NCBI GenBank assembly: GCA_019245755.1
Contig: JAFARC010000018.1
Location: forward strand, 1 to 64,000
From: Mycobacteriaceae bacterium
GTDB lineage: Bacteria; Actinomycetota; Actinomycetes; Mycobacteriales; Mycobacteriaceae
Length of the DNA stretch: 64,000 nucleotides
Reading direction: 5' to 3'
Position numbers and translations under genes: made by a program
The notes under the pieces: generated by a model
What the model saw: the letters and a program-made list of their open reading frames with translations, nothing else
Database searches by the model: none
What the model was told of the DNA's origin: nothing
Shown: positions 32,877-40,572 of the stretch, piece after piece
Layout: each line of letters begins with the position of its first letter
Position numbering within the stretch: the stretch's first letter is position 1

Positions 32877-33563
32877 TCAACCCATCGGGTCGGCGTTGTC
32901 CAGCTGCTCCAGCGGGGGCATGCCGCGCGGGTCCGGCATGAACGGCGGGATGTGTTTTCCCCACTGCAGGCAGCTCCACCGCCCGTCGGTGATCGGCGCG
33001 AGTACCACCGGCTCGGCGTTGGCGAGGTGATGCTCCACGACGAAGGTGCCGTCCACGCCGGCCAGGGTGGCCGCGGCCAGCCGAATCGCCGCGCCGTGGC
33101 TGATCACGACGATGTCGTCGGCCCAGTCGTGGTTGTCTAGATAGCGCAGCCGCAGGTTCGTCAGCACTGGGACGTACCGGTCGAGCACCTCGGTGGCCGT
33201 CTCTCCGCCGGGGAGCGCCGCGTGGAGTTCGCCGAGATGCCAGCGCTCGTACACCTTGTTGAACGCCTCGACGGCCTCGTCGTCGCTGCGCATCTCCAAC
33301 TCCCCCACCTGAACCTCGTGGATCCCTTCCAGCGCTCGCGGCTTGAGCGCGAATTCTTCGCCCATCACGGCGGCGGTCTCGGCGGCCCGCAGCGCGACCG
33401 AGTGCACGAGTAGCCCGGGCCGCGGCCCGAAGCGGCGTGCGAATTGGCGAGCCTGGTCGACCCCGAGGTCGGTCAGCGCCGAGCCTGGCGGCCGGGTGTC
33501 GAGCCGCCGCTCGACATTGCTCACCGACTGACCGTGGCGCACCAGAACCAGGCGCCCGCTCAT
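32877..33563 (-). CDS. Phosphoglycerate mutase-like (histidine phosphatase) protein (Rv3837c homologue)
   Basis: The 228-residue protein starts at ATG 33563 with LVLVRHGQSVSNVERRLDT, the RHG motif that forms phosphohistidine. The other family elements are present: ALTDLGVDQARQFARRF, SVALRAAETAAV, EVQVGELEMRSDDE and the second catalytic His in IVVISHGAAIRL. Such proteins are usually phosphatases of sugar phosphates or nucleotides rather than glycolytic mutases. It overlaps pheA by 4 bp. Confidence 0.88.
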   Translation of the reverse strand: MSGRLVLVRHGQSVSNVERRLDTRPPGSALTDLGVDQARQFARRFGPRPGLLVHSVALRAAETAAVMGEEFALKPRALEGIHEVQVGELEMRSDDEAVEAFNKVYERWHLGELHAALPGGETATEVLDRYVPVLTNLRLRYLDNHDWADDIVVISHGAAIRLAAATLAGVDGTFVVEHHLANAEPVVLAPITDGRWSCLQWGKHIPPFMPDPRGMPPLEQLDNADPMG

Positions 33564-34483
33564 GATCGCGGCTTCCCGTCGCGAAGCCCGCCCAACCAAC
33601 GCGAGGCCTCGTCCGTGTCTGGCGGCATAGCACCTGTAACGGCTCCAGTCGGCCATGAACCCAGATACCTCACGTCTGCACAACGACGGTGCAGCGCCTT
33701 GAGTGCCTCCGCGACCGCGCTGTCGTCGATGTGGCCGACGCAGTCCAGAAAGAAGATGTAGGTTCCCAATTCGGTACGGGTAGGGCGTGATTCGATGCGT
33801 GTCAGATCGATGTCGCGGATCCCGAACTCGGTCAACGCCGCGACCAGCGCTCCGGATGTGTTGTCGATCCGCAGCACCACCGATGTCCGGTCGGCCCCGG
33901 TGCGCGGCGGCGGCGGCCCCGGCCGCCCGGCCAGCACGAACCTGGTGCGGGCATTGGCCTCGTCGACGACGCCGCTCGCCAGTTCGTTGAGCTCGTAGCG
34001 CTGCGCGGCCAGGGTCGTCGTCACGCCGGCGTCGGTCCGCCCGAACGCGACATCCAACGCCGCTGCGGCGTTCGAGGATGACGGGACCACGTCGGCGTGC
34101 GGCAGGTGCTCGGCCAGCCAGTGCCGCACCTGGGCTGCCGCGGTCGGAAACGCGGAAACCGTGCGAATGTGTTCCGGCGTACGTCCGGGCCGCGCCACAA
34201 TGCTGAACGCAACGTCGAGCGTCAACTCCGCGAACACCTGCAGCGGCGACCCACTGGCCAGGCTGTCCAGCGTGGGCAGGATCGACCCGTCGATCGAGTT
34301 TTCGATCGGCACGCACGCGTAGTCGGCCGAGCCGTCCCGCACCGCCCGCAACGCCTCCGCGCTGCTTTCGGTCGCCACCAATTCCACCGCACCCGGCCGC
34401 GGCACCATGCCGTCGTCGACCATCTGAAGCAACGCCGCTTCGGTGAAGGTGCCCTGTGGGCCGAGGTAGGCAATGCGCGGCAC
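33560..34483 (-). CDS. pheA: Prephenate dehydratase
   Basis: PheA decarboxylates and dehydrates prephenate to phenylpyruvate in phenylalanine synthesis. The 307-residue protein has the bilobed PDT domain (YLGPQGTFTEAAL at the start, VPIENSIDGS, and ARTRFVLAG with the catalytic Thr in TRF), then a C-terminal ACT regulatory domain (TSVVLRIDNTSGALVAALTEFGI, ESRPTRTELGTYIFFLD) for feedback by phenylalanine. The start is GTG 34483. The stop overlaps the histidine phosphatase gene by 4 bp. Confidence 0.95.
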   Translation of the reverse strand: MPRIAYLGPQGTFTEAALLQMVDDGMVPRPGAVELVATESSAEALRAVRDGSADYACVPIENSIDGSILPTLDSLASGSPLQVFAELTLDVAFSIVARPGRTPEHIRTVSAFPTAAAQVRHWLAEHLPHADVVPSSSNAAAALDVAFGRTDAGVTTTLAAQRYELNELASGVVDEANARTRFVLAGRPGPPPPRTGADRTSVVLRIDNTSGALVAALTEFGIRDIDLTRIESRPTRTELGTYIFFLDCVGHIDDSAVAEALKALHRRCADVRYLGSWPTGAVTGAMPPDTDEASRWLGGLRDGKPRS

Positions 34484-34619
34484 CTGACAACCCTATCGGG
34501 CGACCGGTGATGTGCTGCGTCCCTTGCGCGTGACCTCGACGGCGACCACGACGGCGACCACGACGTGCGGCTGCCCGTTCCGCAACGGGTTGCGCGCCTG
34601 CCGCATATAGCGTTGCGGG

Positions 34620-35378
34620 ATGACTGAGCGGGCGAGCACGGTGGCGCCGACGGCGGTGCGCGCCGAGCTCGTCATCGTGCTGGCGGTGACGTTCGGGCTC
34701 AGCGCCGTCACCGCGGTGCTGCAGCTCATCGACTCCGTGCTGCGCACGCTGAGCAAGCAGACCATCCCGCTCATCCCCCGCCGGTCCTACTTCGACCTGA
34801 TCGACCTCGGCCTGAACCTGGCCTCGATCGCCCAGCTGCTGGCCTGGGGCGCACTCGGCTTGTATCTACTGCTGCTCAGCGGCGTCAGCCCGGCGATGGT
34901 AGGCCTGCGGCGACCGCGCTGGCGTCCCGATCTGCTCGGCGGCATCGGGCTCGCGGCACTGATCGGGGTGCCCGGCCTCGGCCTGTACCTGCTTGCCCGG
35001 GTTCTTGGCATCAGCGCGGCGGTCGTCCCGTCCGAACTCACCGACACCTGGTGGCGGTTGCCGGTGCTGACCGCCACGGCGTTAGCCAACGGCTGGGCTG
35101 AAGAAGTCATCGTGGTCGCCTACCTGATCACCCGGCTTCGCCAACTCGGCATGGGCGACGGCAGGGCGATTCTGTGCTCGAGCCTGTTGCGCGGCGCCTA
35201 TCACCTCTATCAAGGCTTCGGTGCGGGGCTGGGCAACCTCGCGATGGGCGTGGTGTTCGGCTATGTCTGGCGGCGCACCAACCGGCTGTGGCCGCTGATC
35301 ATCGCGCACGGCCTCATCGACACGGTCGCCTTCGTGGGCTATGCGCTGGCAAAAGGCCACCTTGGCTGGCTGCCCTAA
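34620..35378 (+). CDS. CPBP-family intramembrane glutamic protease
   Basis: The 252-residue membrane protein has about seven helices. The CPBP/Abi catalytic pattern is present: NGWAEEVIVVAYLITRL with the Glu-Glu pair, GAYHLYQGF (motif 2) and IIAHGLIDTVAF (motif 3 His). Related proteins cleave prenylated or other membrane substrates or give bacteriocin self-immunity; the role here is unknown. It is divergent from pheA and lies 17 bp upstream of the LCP gene, so the two may be co-transcribed. Confidence 0.85.
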   Translation: MTERASTVAPTAVRAELVIVLAVTFGLSAVTAVLQLIDSVLRTLSKQTIPLIPRRSYFDLIDLGLNLASIAQLLAWGALGLYLLLLSGVSPAMVGLRRPRWRPDLLGGIGLAALIGVPGLGLYLLARVLGISAAVVPSELTDTWWRLPVLTATALANGWAEEVIVVAYLITRLRQLGMGDGRAILCSSLLRGAYHLYQGFGAGLGNLAMGVVFGYVWRRTNRLWPLIIAHGLIDTVAFVGYALAKGHLGWLP

Positions 35379-35395
35379 GACCGTAGATTGTTCCG

Positions 35396-36532
35396 GTGAG
35401 CGACAACTGGCCTTACCCGCGGCGGCGGGAGCCGTCACAGGTCATCCGCCGCGACCCGGCCTACCGGCCGCTCCCTCCACCGCCACCGCGACGCCGGCCG
35501 GCCCCGCCGCCGCCACCGCGACGCCGGCCGGCCCCGCCGCCCCGGCTGGCACCCCCAAGGGCTGCCCAACCGAGGCGCAGGCTGCCGTGGGCGCGAATCC
35601 TCGCCATCGTCGGGGTTGTGGCGCTGGTGGCGGTCGTCGGCCTGGGCATCGTGATCGACCACTCGCTACACCGGACAGCCGCGTTCAGCGATTACCCCGA
35701 CCGGCCCGCTGCCGGGCGCGGCACGACCTGGCTGCTGGTCGGGTCGGACAGCCGCAACGACCTCTCACCGCAGCAGCAGACCGAACTGGCGACCGGCGGT
35801 GATACCGGCAACGGCCGCACGGACACGATCATGCTGGTCCATGTCTCGGGGTTCGGGTCCGGTGTGCCGACCACGATGGTGTCCATTCCGCGCGATTCCT
35901 ACGTGCCGATTCCCGGCCAGGGGCGCGACAAGATCAACGCCGCGTTCGCTGTCGGCGGCCCACAATTGCTCACCCAGACCGTCGAGCAGGCCACCGGGAT
36001 CCGGCTCGACCACTATGCCGAGATCGGTTTCGGTGGGTTCGCCGCGATCGTCGACGCGGTCGGCGGCGTCACGATGTGCCCCCGGCAGCCGATCGACGAT
36101 CCGCTGGCCGGCATCGATCTGGCCGCGGGCTGCCAGAAGCTCGACGGCCGCACCGCGCTTGGCTATGTACGAAGCAGGGCCACCCCGCGGGCCGACCTCG
36201 ACCGGATGATCAACCAGCGCGAGTTCATGTCGGCGCTGTTGCGCCGCGCCGCCAGCCCGGCGGTGTGGATGAACCCCTTCCGCTGGTTCTCCCTGGAAAG
36301 CTCGGCCACCGGCGCGTTGACCGCCGACAATGGCGCTCACGTGTGGGACCTGGCGCGGCTGGGCTGGGCGCTCCACGGCTCGATGATCACAACGACGGTG
36401 CCGATCAGCGAGTTCACCAGCAACGACGCCGGCGACGTCGTGATATGGAACAAGGACGAAGCGTCACGACTATTCACGGCGCTGTCCACCGACGCGCCGG
36501 TGCCGGGGGACGTGCTGCAGTCTGCGCAGTAG
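35396..36532 (+). CDS. LytR-CpsA-Psr family ligase
   Basis: LCP proteins attach polymers such as arabinogalactan to peptidoglycan using polyprenyl-linked precursors. The 378-residue protein has a cytoplasmic Pro/Arg-rich start (about 1-65), one transmembrane helix (about 68-88) and the extracytoplasmic LCP domain. The conserved Arg/Asp residues lie in LLVGSDSRNDL, NGRTDTIMLVHV, SIPRDSYVPIPG and RMINQREFMSALL. GTG 35396 is the start. M. tuberculosis appears to keep only a short remnant (Rv3840) at this site, so this full-length copy is notable. A 30-bp exact tandem repeat encodes part of the Pro-rich start. Confidence 0.88.
   Translation: MSDNWPYPRRREPSQVIRRDPAYRPLPPPPPRRRPAPPPPPRRRPAPPPRLAPPRAAQPRRRLPWARILAIVGVVALVAVVGLGIVIDHSLHRTAAFSDYPDRPAAGRGTTWLLVGSDSRNDLSPQQQTELATGGDTGNGRTDTIMLVHVSGFGSGVPTTMVSIPRDSYVPIPGQGRDKINAAFAVGGPQLLTQTVEQATGIRLDHYAEIGFGGFAAIVDAVGGVTMCPRQPIDDPLAGIDLAAGCQKLDGRTALGYVRSRATPRADLDRMINQREFMSALLRRAASPAVWMNPFRWFSLESSATGALTADNGAHVWDLARLGWALHGSMITTTVPISEFTSNDAGDVVIWNKDEASRLFTALSTDAPVPGDVLQSAQ
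35481..35540 (+). repeat. Exact 30-bp tandem duplication in the LCP gene
   Basis: Two identical 30-base units at 35481-35510 and 35511-35540 are in frame and double a PPPRRRPAPP-type segment in the cytoplasmic tail. They keep the reading frame, so copy number may vary between strains without harming the enzyme domain. Confidence 0.9.
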
Positions 36533-36533
36533 G

Positions 36534-37355
36534 TCACCGTGGCAGGTTCTCCAGCCCGCGCTCGAGCCAACCCTTGGTGCGTCCGGGATAGTTGGTCGCG
36601 ATCCAGCCGACGCCCAATTTGCGACAGAACTCCACGTCCTCGTAATGGTCGACGGTCCAGCAGTAGGTGGCGCGGCCCTGGGCGGCGGCTCTGTCGACCA
36701 GTTGGGGATGCGCGCGCAGCGTAGCGATCGATGGGCCCACGGCGGTTGCGCCGACCGTAGTGGCTGTCGCGCCGCCGAGATAATGCGACGCGCCGCCGAG
36801 CAGCACGGTCGGCAGCAGCGGCGCCGCGCGCCGGATCCGCCACATCGCGCTGGCCGAGAACGACATCAGCACAGCGCGTGACCGGTCCGCCGAGGCCGGT
36901 AGTGCGATGCCGTAGCGCTGCAGCAGCGCCAGCACCTTGAACTCCACCAGCGAGCCGTAGCGCACCGGGTGCTTGGTTTCAATGAAGATCTTCACCGGGC
37001 GCTGCCAGTCCAGCACCATCTCGAGCAGGTCATCGAGCTTGAGCAGTGGATGGTCGCCATGCTCGCAGTCGGCATCCCAGCTCGGATGCCATGACCCGAA
37101 CTCAAAGCTGCGCATTTTCGCCAGCGTCATCTCACTGACGCGGCCGGAGCCCGAGGACGTGCGGTCTACCCGGCGGTCGTGCATGCACACCAGGTGGCCG
37201 TCGCGGGTCAACCGGACGTCGCACTCTATCGCGTCGGCGCCTTGCACCAAGGCCAGTTCGTAGGCGGCTAGCGTGTGCTCTGGAAGATCGGCGGAGGCCC
37301 CGCGATGTGCCACGACGAACGGATGTCCGGCGCGCACCGCGTCGCCCCAACTCAT
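36534..37355 (-). CDS. glpQ1: Glycerophosphodiester phosphodiesterase GlpQ1
   Basis: The 273-residue enzyme hydrolyses glycerophosphodiesters to glycerol 3-phosphate and an alcohol. The GDPD signature is clear: VVAHRGASADLPEHTLAAYELAL at the start, AIECDVRLTRDGHLVCMHD with the acid residues and catalytic His, then IFIETKHPVRYG. The C-terminal YCWTVDHYEDVEFCRKLGVGWIATNYPG is also typical. ATG 37355 is the start; a longer frame upstream is a shadow. Its 3' end lies against the LCP gene. In M. tuberculosis bfrB lies between these genes; here it is missing. Confidence 0.93.
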   Translation of the reverse strand: MSWGDAVRAGHPFVVAHRGASADLPEHTLAAYELALVQGADAIECDVRLTRDGHLVCMHDRRVDRTSSGSGRVSEMTLAKMRSFEFGSWHPSWDADCEHGDHPLLKLDDLLEMVLDWQRPVKIFIETKHPVRYGSLVEFKVLALLQRYGIALPASADRSRAVLMSFSASAMWRIRRAAPLLPTVLLGGASHYLGGATATTVGATAVGPSIATLRAHPQLVDRAAAQGRATYCWTVDHYEDVEFCRKLGVGWIATNYPGRTKGWLERGLENLPR

Positions 37356-37359
37356 AACG

Positions 37360-38391
37360 CTATGCTGCCGGTTCCTGACCTTCTCGCTCAACTGCAGCCG
37401 GCATTTCGGGCGCTTTTTCTGGTTCCCGCGCCACCACGACCCAGCGATGCGCGGGCCGCTCGACGGGCGCGCGCTCGAAGGCGAACACCAGCTGCGCGGC
37501 CGCCACGACGGTTGCCATCGCGAAGAGGTAGGCGACGATGAAGCTAACGGTGTTGTCGGCGATGCCCTGAGCCGCGCTGGTGAAGCTGGTGGCGGTGGCG
37601 AATACCGACACCGCCGTGCTCGCGACGAACAGCCCCCACCAGGTCGCAATGGGCCGGCGTAGCCGCACCAGGCGGTCCTCGGCCAGCGCAAGTTCCATGA
37701 CGAACACCGGCGCCCACGCGAGGTTGACGATGGGCACCAGGCAACCGACGCGCAGCGCCCACACCGGCCGCGGCTCCGGCTGGTGGCGCTGCTCGAATGC
37801 CGCGGCGCGACGCGCGATCAGCCAGCCGGTCAACACGTACGCGCACCCGACGATGGAAAACAACGCGGCGACGCTGGCCAGCACCCCGAGCCAGGTGGCG
37901 CCCGCGGCGACGATCCCGTTCAGCAGCACGCTGCGGTTCACGATCAGCAGCAGGTAGCGCACCAGGTGCAGCAGCGCGGCGACGCCCAGCACCACGACCG
38001 TGGTGATCAGCGTCGCCCGCACCGACCACGGTGACGGGCCCTGCCGCGGCGGGGCGGCGCGGATTTCGCCGGCCGTCATGGCGGGATCGACCAACCCCCA
38101 TCGCGGCATCACGGCGTACCGCGGCGTCGGCCCAAGTGGCCGTCGGCGGCGCCGCGGAGGTGGCCCGGCTCCCGGTCGCACCGCGATCCACCGGTAGCCG
38201 GCTGGCAGCCACGGCATGGAGCGTGTCGACCCGGCCGCACCGCTGAGTGGTCCTGGCGCGTTCCAGGGCGACGGGCCGGGCGCAGGCGAAAAGTACGGCA
38301 GCAGCAGCGCGCCGTGGCAGCGAGGGCACCACTGGCGCTGGCGATCTCGCACGTTCCAGCGCGTCCCGCAGCGGGAACAGACCTGGATCAT
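37360..38391 (-). CDS. DUF4328 membrane protein with N-terminal zinc ribbon (Rv3843c homologue)
   Basis: The 343-residue protein begins with a zinc-ribbon pattern (CSRCGTRW and CPRCHG, Cys5/8/22/25). A Pro-rich linker follows, then about six transmembrane helices from residue 125 to 310 in the DUF4328 arrangement, with the short motif LVPIVNLAWAPVFVMEL. The function is unknown; such ribbons may sense metal or redox state. It is 4 bp upstream of glpQ1 on the same strand, so they probably form an operon. The start is ATG 38391. Confidence 0.82.
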   Translation of the reverse strand: MIQVCSRCGTRWNVRDRQRQWCPRCHGALLLPYFSPAPGPSPWNAPGPLSGAAGSTRSMPWLPAGYRWIAVRPGAGPPPRRRRRPLGPTPRYAVMPRWGLVDPAMTAGEIRAAPPRQGPSPWSVRATLITTVVVLGVAALLHLVRYLLLIVNRSVLLNGIVAAGATWLGVLASVAALFSIVGCAYVLTGWLIARRAAAFEQRHQPEPRPVWALRVGCLVPIVNLAWAPVFVMELALAEDRLVRLRRPIATWWGLFVASTAVSVFATATSFTSAAQGIADNTVSFIVAYLFAMATVVAAAQLVFAFERAPVERPAHRWVVVAREPEKAPEMPAAVEREGQEPAA

Positions 38392-38906
38392 CGGATCAGC
38401 CTAACCGGCGCGACCGCCCGCCGGCCCGACGGACCACGAATAATCAGGCGTGGTAATTGCTCCGATCCATCCGCCCGTAGCTACTCGTTAGTTCGGGCAG
38501 TTATCCACAATTTCCACAGGTTCATCCACAACCGCCTGTGGGTTTCCGCATCGGGCCTGAGCGCGCGATCGGTGGCCCACCAGGGCTGCCGCTGTGCATA
38601 ACCCGTGACCCGCGCCCGGCGGCACATCAACAAGGCACCGCAACCAGCAGCGAACTTGCTTGCTCGGCTATTCTTCCGACGCCAGGCCAGCGGGACACGC
38701 CACACCGGTTGGTGTAGCCCTACCGCCGTCGCGTACGTCCCGTCGAGCTCCCCGACCGGATTGCCGTTTACGAAATGCTTTTCCGGGATCGTGATCGCGC
38801 TGGGCCGCTGCGGCTTCCCGCCGATCCGATTTTTCTTGCCCGCCGCAAACGGCTATGATCAGCGTCACAACCGTGTCCTGTGATGCATCTCACGCGGGGG
38901 AGGGTA
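38392..38906. other. Gene-poor region with DnaA-box-like cluster
   Basis: About 515 bases lie between the DUF4328 gene and the small leader frame. Open frames on both strands have no convincing ribosome binding site or recognisable product. The first part is less GC-rich than the flanking genes and holds a cluster of DnaA-box-like sequences at 38501-38601. Confidence 0.5.
38501..38601. promoter_or_regulatory. Cluster of DnaA-box-like 9-mers
   Basis: TTATCCACA at 38501-38509 is a perfect bacterial DnaA box. TGTGCATAA at 38593-38601 is the reverse of TTATGCACA, which fits TTATNCACA. Between them are TTTCCACAG (38511-38519), TCATCCACA (38522-38530, one mismatch) and the reverse-strand ACCCACAGG (38535-38543). 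Part of this also forms a CCACAGG/CCTGTGG inverted repeat. The cluster is not beside dnaA or dnaN, so it is not the usual origin. It could titrate DnaA or regulate the flanking genes. Confidence 0.55.
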
Positions 38907-38933
38907 GTGAACGTGCAGGTTAGGGGCTGCTGA
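38907..38933 (+). CDS. Eight-codon leader frame ending in cysteine
   Basis: GTG at 38907 follows GGGGGAGGG within a few bases and encodes VNVQVRGC, then a TGA whose last base is the A of the next ATG (TGATG). The strong ribosome binding site and the overlap suggest a translated leader coupled to the small membrane protein that follows. A cysteine-responsive or simple coupling role is possible; neither is shown. Confidence 0.35.
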   Translation: MNVQVRGC

Positions 38934-39091
38934 TGGCGTCGCATCCCGTTGGTCCCGGATCGGCGATGCCACCTTCGGAGTGGAACGCCTCGTCGCACGT
39001 ATACACCCGCGCGCAGATCACCGCGGCGCTGCGCGCCGCCCTGATCGCGTTGGTTCTGCTGGCCGTTCTGGCCATCGTCGTGTTGCTCTGA
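38933..39091 (+). CDS. Small single-pass membrane protein
   Basis: The 52-residue frame starts at ATG 38933, with AGGGG seven bases upstream. The N-terminal 25 residues are polar (MASHPVGPGSAMPPSEWNAS), followed by TRAQITAALRAA and a strong transmembrane helix (LIALVLLAVLAIVVLL) at the extreme C-terminus. This is a tail-anchor layout, with the N-terminus probably inside. It lies 140 bp upstream of sodA on the same strand. I do not recognise the family. Its size would let it escape many annotations. Confidence 0.55.
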   Translation: MASHPVGPGSAMPPSEWNASSHVYTRAQITAALRAALIALVLLAVLAIVVLL

Positions 39092-39231
39092 CGGCCCTGT
39101 CCTGGGCCGCAACGGGCGCGGTACCGTCCTTGCGGCGCGCGCGGCGATAGAGCAGTGTTGCTAATGAGCGGCCCCGTCGCTGGGCCGGTCGAAGTCGTAC
39201 CAGTGACGTCTGAAGACCAGAAAGGAGTCTC

Positions 39232-39855
39232 GTGGCTGAATACATCTTGCCCGACTTGCCTTATGACTACGGTGCCCTGGAACCGCATATCTCGGGCCAG
39301 ATCAACGAACTGCACCACAGCAAACACCACGCGACGTACGTGAAAGGCGCTAACACCGCGCTCCAACAGCTGGCTGAGGCCCGCGAGAAGGGCGACCACA
39401 GCGCAATCTTCTTGTATGAGAAGAACCTTGCCTTCAACCTCGGTGGCCATGTGAACCACTCGATCTGGTGGAAGAACCTGTCGCCCGAGGGCGGGGACAA
39501 GCCCACCGGCGACCTGGCGTCGGCAATCGATGACGCGTTCGGGGGGTTCGACAAGTTCCAGGCGCAGTTCGCCGCGGCCGCCAACGGCCTACAGGGATCG
39601 GGCTGGGCCGTGCTGGGATATGACAGCCTCGGCGACAAGCTGCTGACCTTCCAGCTGTACGACCAGCAGGCCAACGTGCCGCTCGGCATCATCCCGCTGT
39701 TGCAGGTGGACATGTGGGAGCACGCCTATTACCTGCAGTACAAGAACGTCAAGGCCGACTACGTCAAGGCGTTCTGGAACGTCGTCAACTGGGATGACGT
39801 ACAAAACCGCTTCGCGGCGGCGACCAGCCAGACCAAGGGCCTGATCTTCGGCTGA
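39232..39855 (+). CDS. sodA: Superoxide dismutase, Fe/Mn family
   Basis: SodA dismutates superoxide and is exported without a classical signal in mycobacteria. The 207-residue protein has metal ligands His28, His76, Asp160 and His164 (motif DMWEHAYY). Position 145 is Gln ([11 protein letters not shown]). M. tuberculosis, an Fe enzyme, has His there, while Mn-dependent mycobacterial enzymes have Gln; published exchange of this residue shifted metal preference, as I recall. I therefore expect Mn or mixed metal use. GTG 39232 is preceded by AAAGGAG. A long hairpin follows the gene. Confidence 0.96.
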   Translation: MAEYILPDLPYDYGALEPHISGQINELHHSKHHATYVKGANTALQQLAEAREKGDHSAIFLYEKNLAFNLGGHVNHSIWWKNLSPEGGDKPTGDLASAIDDAFGGFDKFQAQFAAAANGLQGSGWAVLGYDSLGDKLLTFQLYDQQANVPLGIIPLLQVDMWEHAYYLQYKNVKADYVKAFWNVVNWDDVQNRFAAATSQTKGLIFG

Positions 39856-39874
39856 GTCCCGCTGCGTCCGGCGT

Positions 39875-39913
39875 GACGCCGGGGTCACCACCCGAGCGTG
39901 TGACTCCGGCGTC
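39875..39913 (+). terminator. Hairpin terminator after sodA
   Basis: GACGCCGGGGTCAC (39875-39888) pairs with GTGACTCCGGCGTC (39900-39913) over 14 positions with a single G-U wobble and an 11-base loop. It begins 20 bases after the sodA stop. The stem is long and GC-rich without a T-tract, as usual in mycobacteria. Confidence 0.8.
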
Positions 39914-40038
39914 GCGAGCGCCGCTGGCCACCTGGCACTCGTGTCGCCTTGCGTGCCAGATGTTCTATCCCTCATTCTGACTGAATCGACCCAGAGGCGT
40001 GTCAAAGCCATGCTGGTTCGACAACGGTGGAGGCGGAT

Positions 40039-40572
40039 ATGACGACCGGATCCGGCCGGGCCATCGAGGTGGCCCCCTTCCATTCGCATGGCTGCCTCAA
40101 GGGATTCGTGGTGTCCGGACGCTGGCCGAATTCCACGAAAGAATGGGCACAACTGTTGATGGTGGCCGTGCGCGTCGCGTCGCTACCCGGTTTACTGTCC
40201 ACCACAACGATTTTCGGTGTTCGTGAGGAGCTCCCCGAGAAGCCTGAGCCGGGCACCGTCGGCCTCGTACTGGCGGAGGGCACCGTGGTAGGCGAATCAG
40301 CGGTGCCCCCAGGTTATTTCGCCGACCACACCCCGCCCGCGCTGCTGATGCTGCATCCCCCGTCGGAAACGATGCCGTCGCTGCCGGAGTGCATCGGCGC
40401 CGCCTCCGGATGCGTGTTGCTGCCGGGTCTGCCGCATCTGGGGCTCGAGCACCGGGCCGCATGGGTGGAGGCCGAGGCCGACGGCACCGTCACATCGATG
40501 GTCAGCCGCGTCGGTGTCGACCCGATCAGCCATCCCGACACGGCGATTTTGGCGATGCTGCTCGCGGCCTAG
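40039..40572 (+). CDS. Conserved mycobacterial hypothetical protein (Rv3847 homologue)
   Basis: ATG 40039 follows GGAGG and gives 177 residues, the length I recall for Rv3847. The sequence is strongly conserved (IEVAPFHSHGCLKGFVVSGRW, ECIGAASGCVLLPGLPHLGLEHRAAWVEAEADGTVTSMV) but has no known domain, signal peptide or membrane helix. It could be a small alpha/beta cytoplasmic protein. It lies downstream of sodA beyond the hairpin. In M. tuberculosis Rv3848 follows; here there is only non-coding DNA up to espR. Confidence 0.85.
   Translation: MTTGSGRAIEVAPFHSHGCLKGFVVSGRWPNSTKEWAQLLMVAVRVASLPGLLSTTTIFGVREELPEKPEPGTVGLVLAEGTVVGESAVPPGYFADHTPPALLMLHPPSETMPSLPECIGAASGCVLLPGLPHLGLEHRAAWVEAEADGTVTSMVSRVGVDPISHPDTAILAMLLAA

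Noticed and set aside
38605..38883. 92-codon plus-strand frame before the small membrane protein
   Set aside because: No ribosome binding site, mixed composition and no conserved feature; it begins next to the DnaA-box cluster.
39868..39882. Short CCGGCGT-G-ACGCCGG hairpin after sodA
   Set aside because: A one-base loop is not physically plausible; a longer 14-bp hairpin using part of the same bases fits a terminator better.
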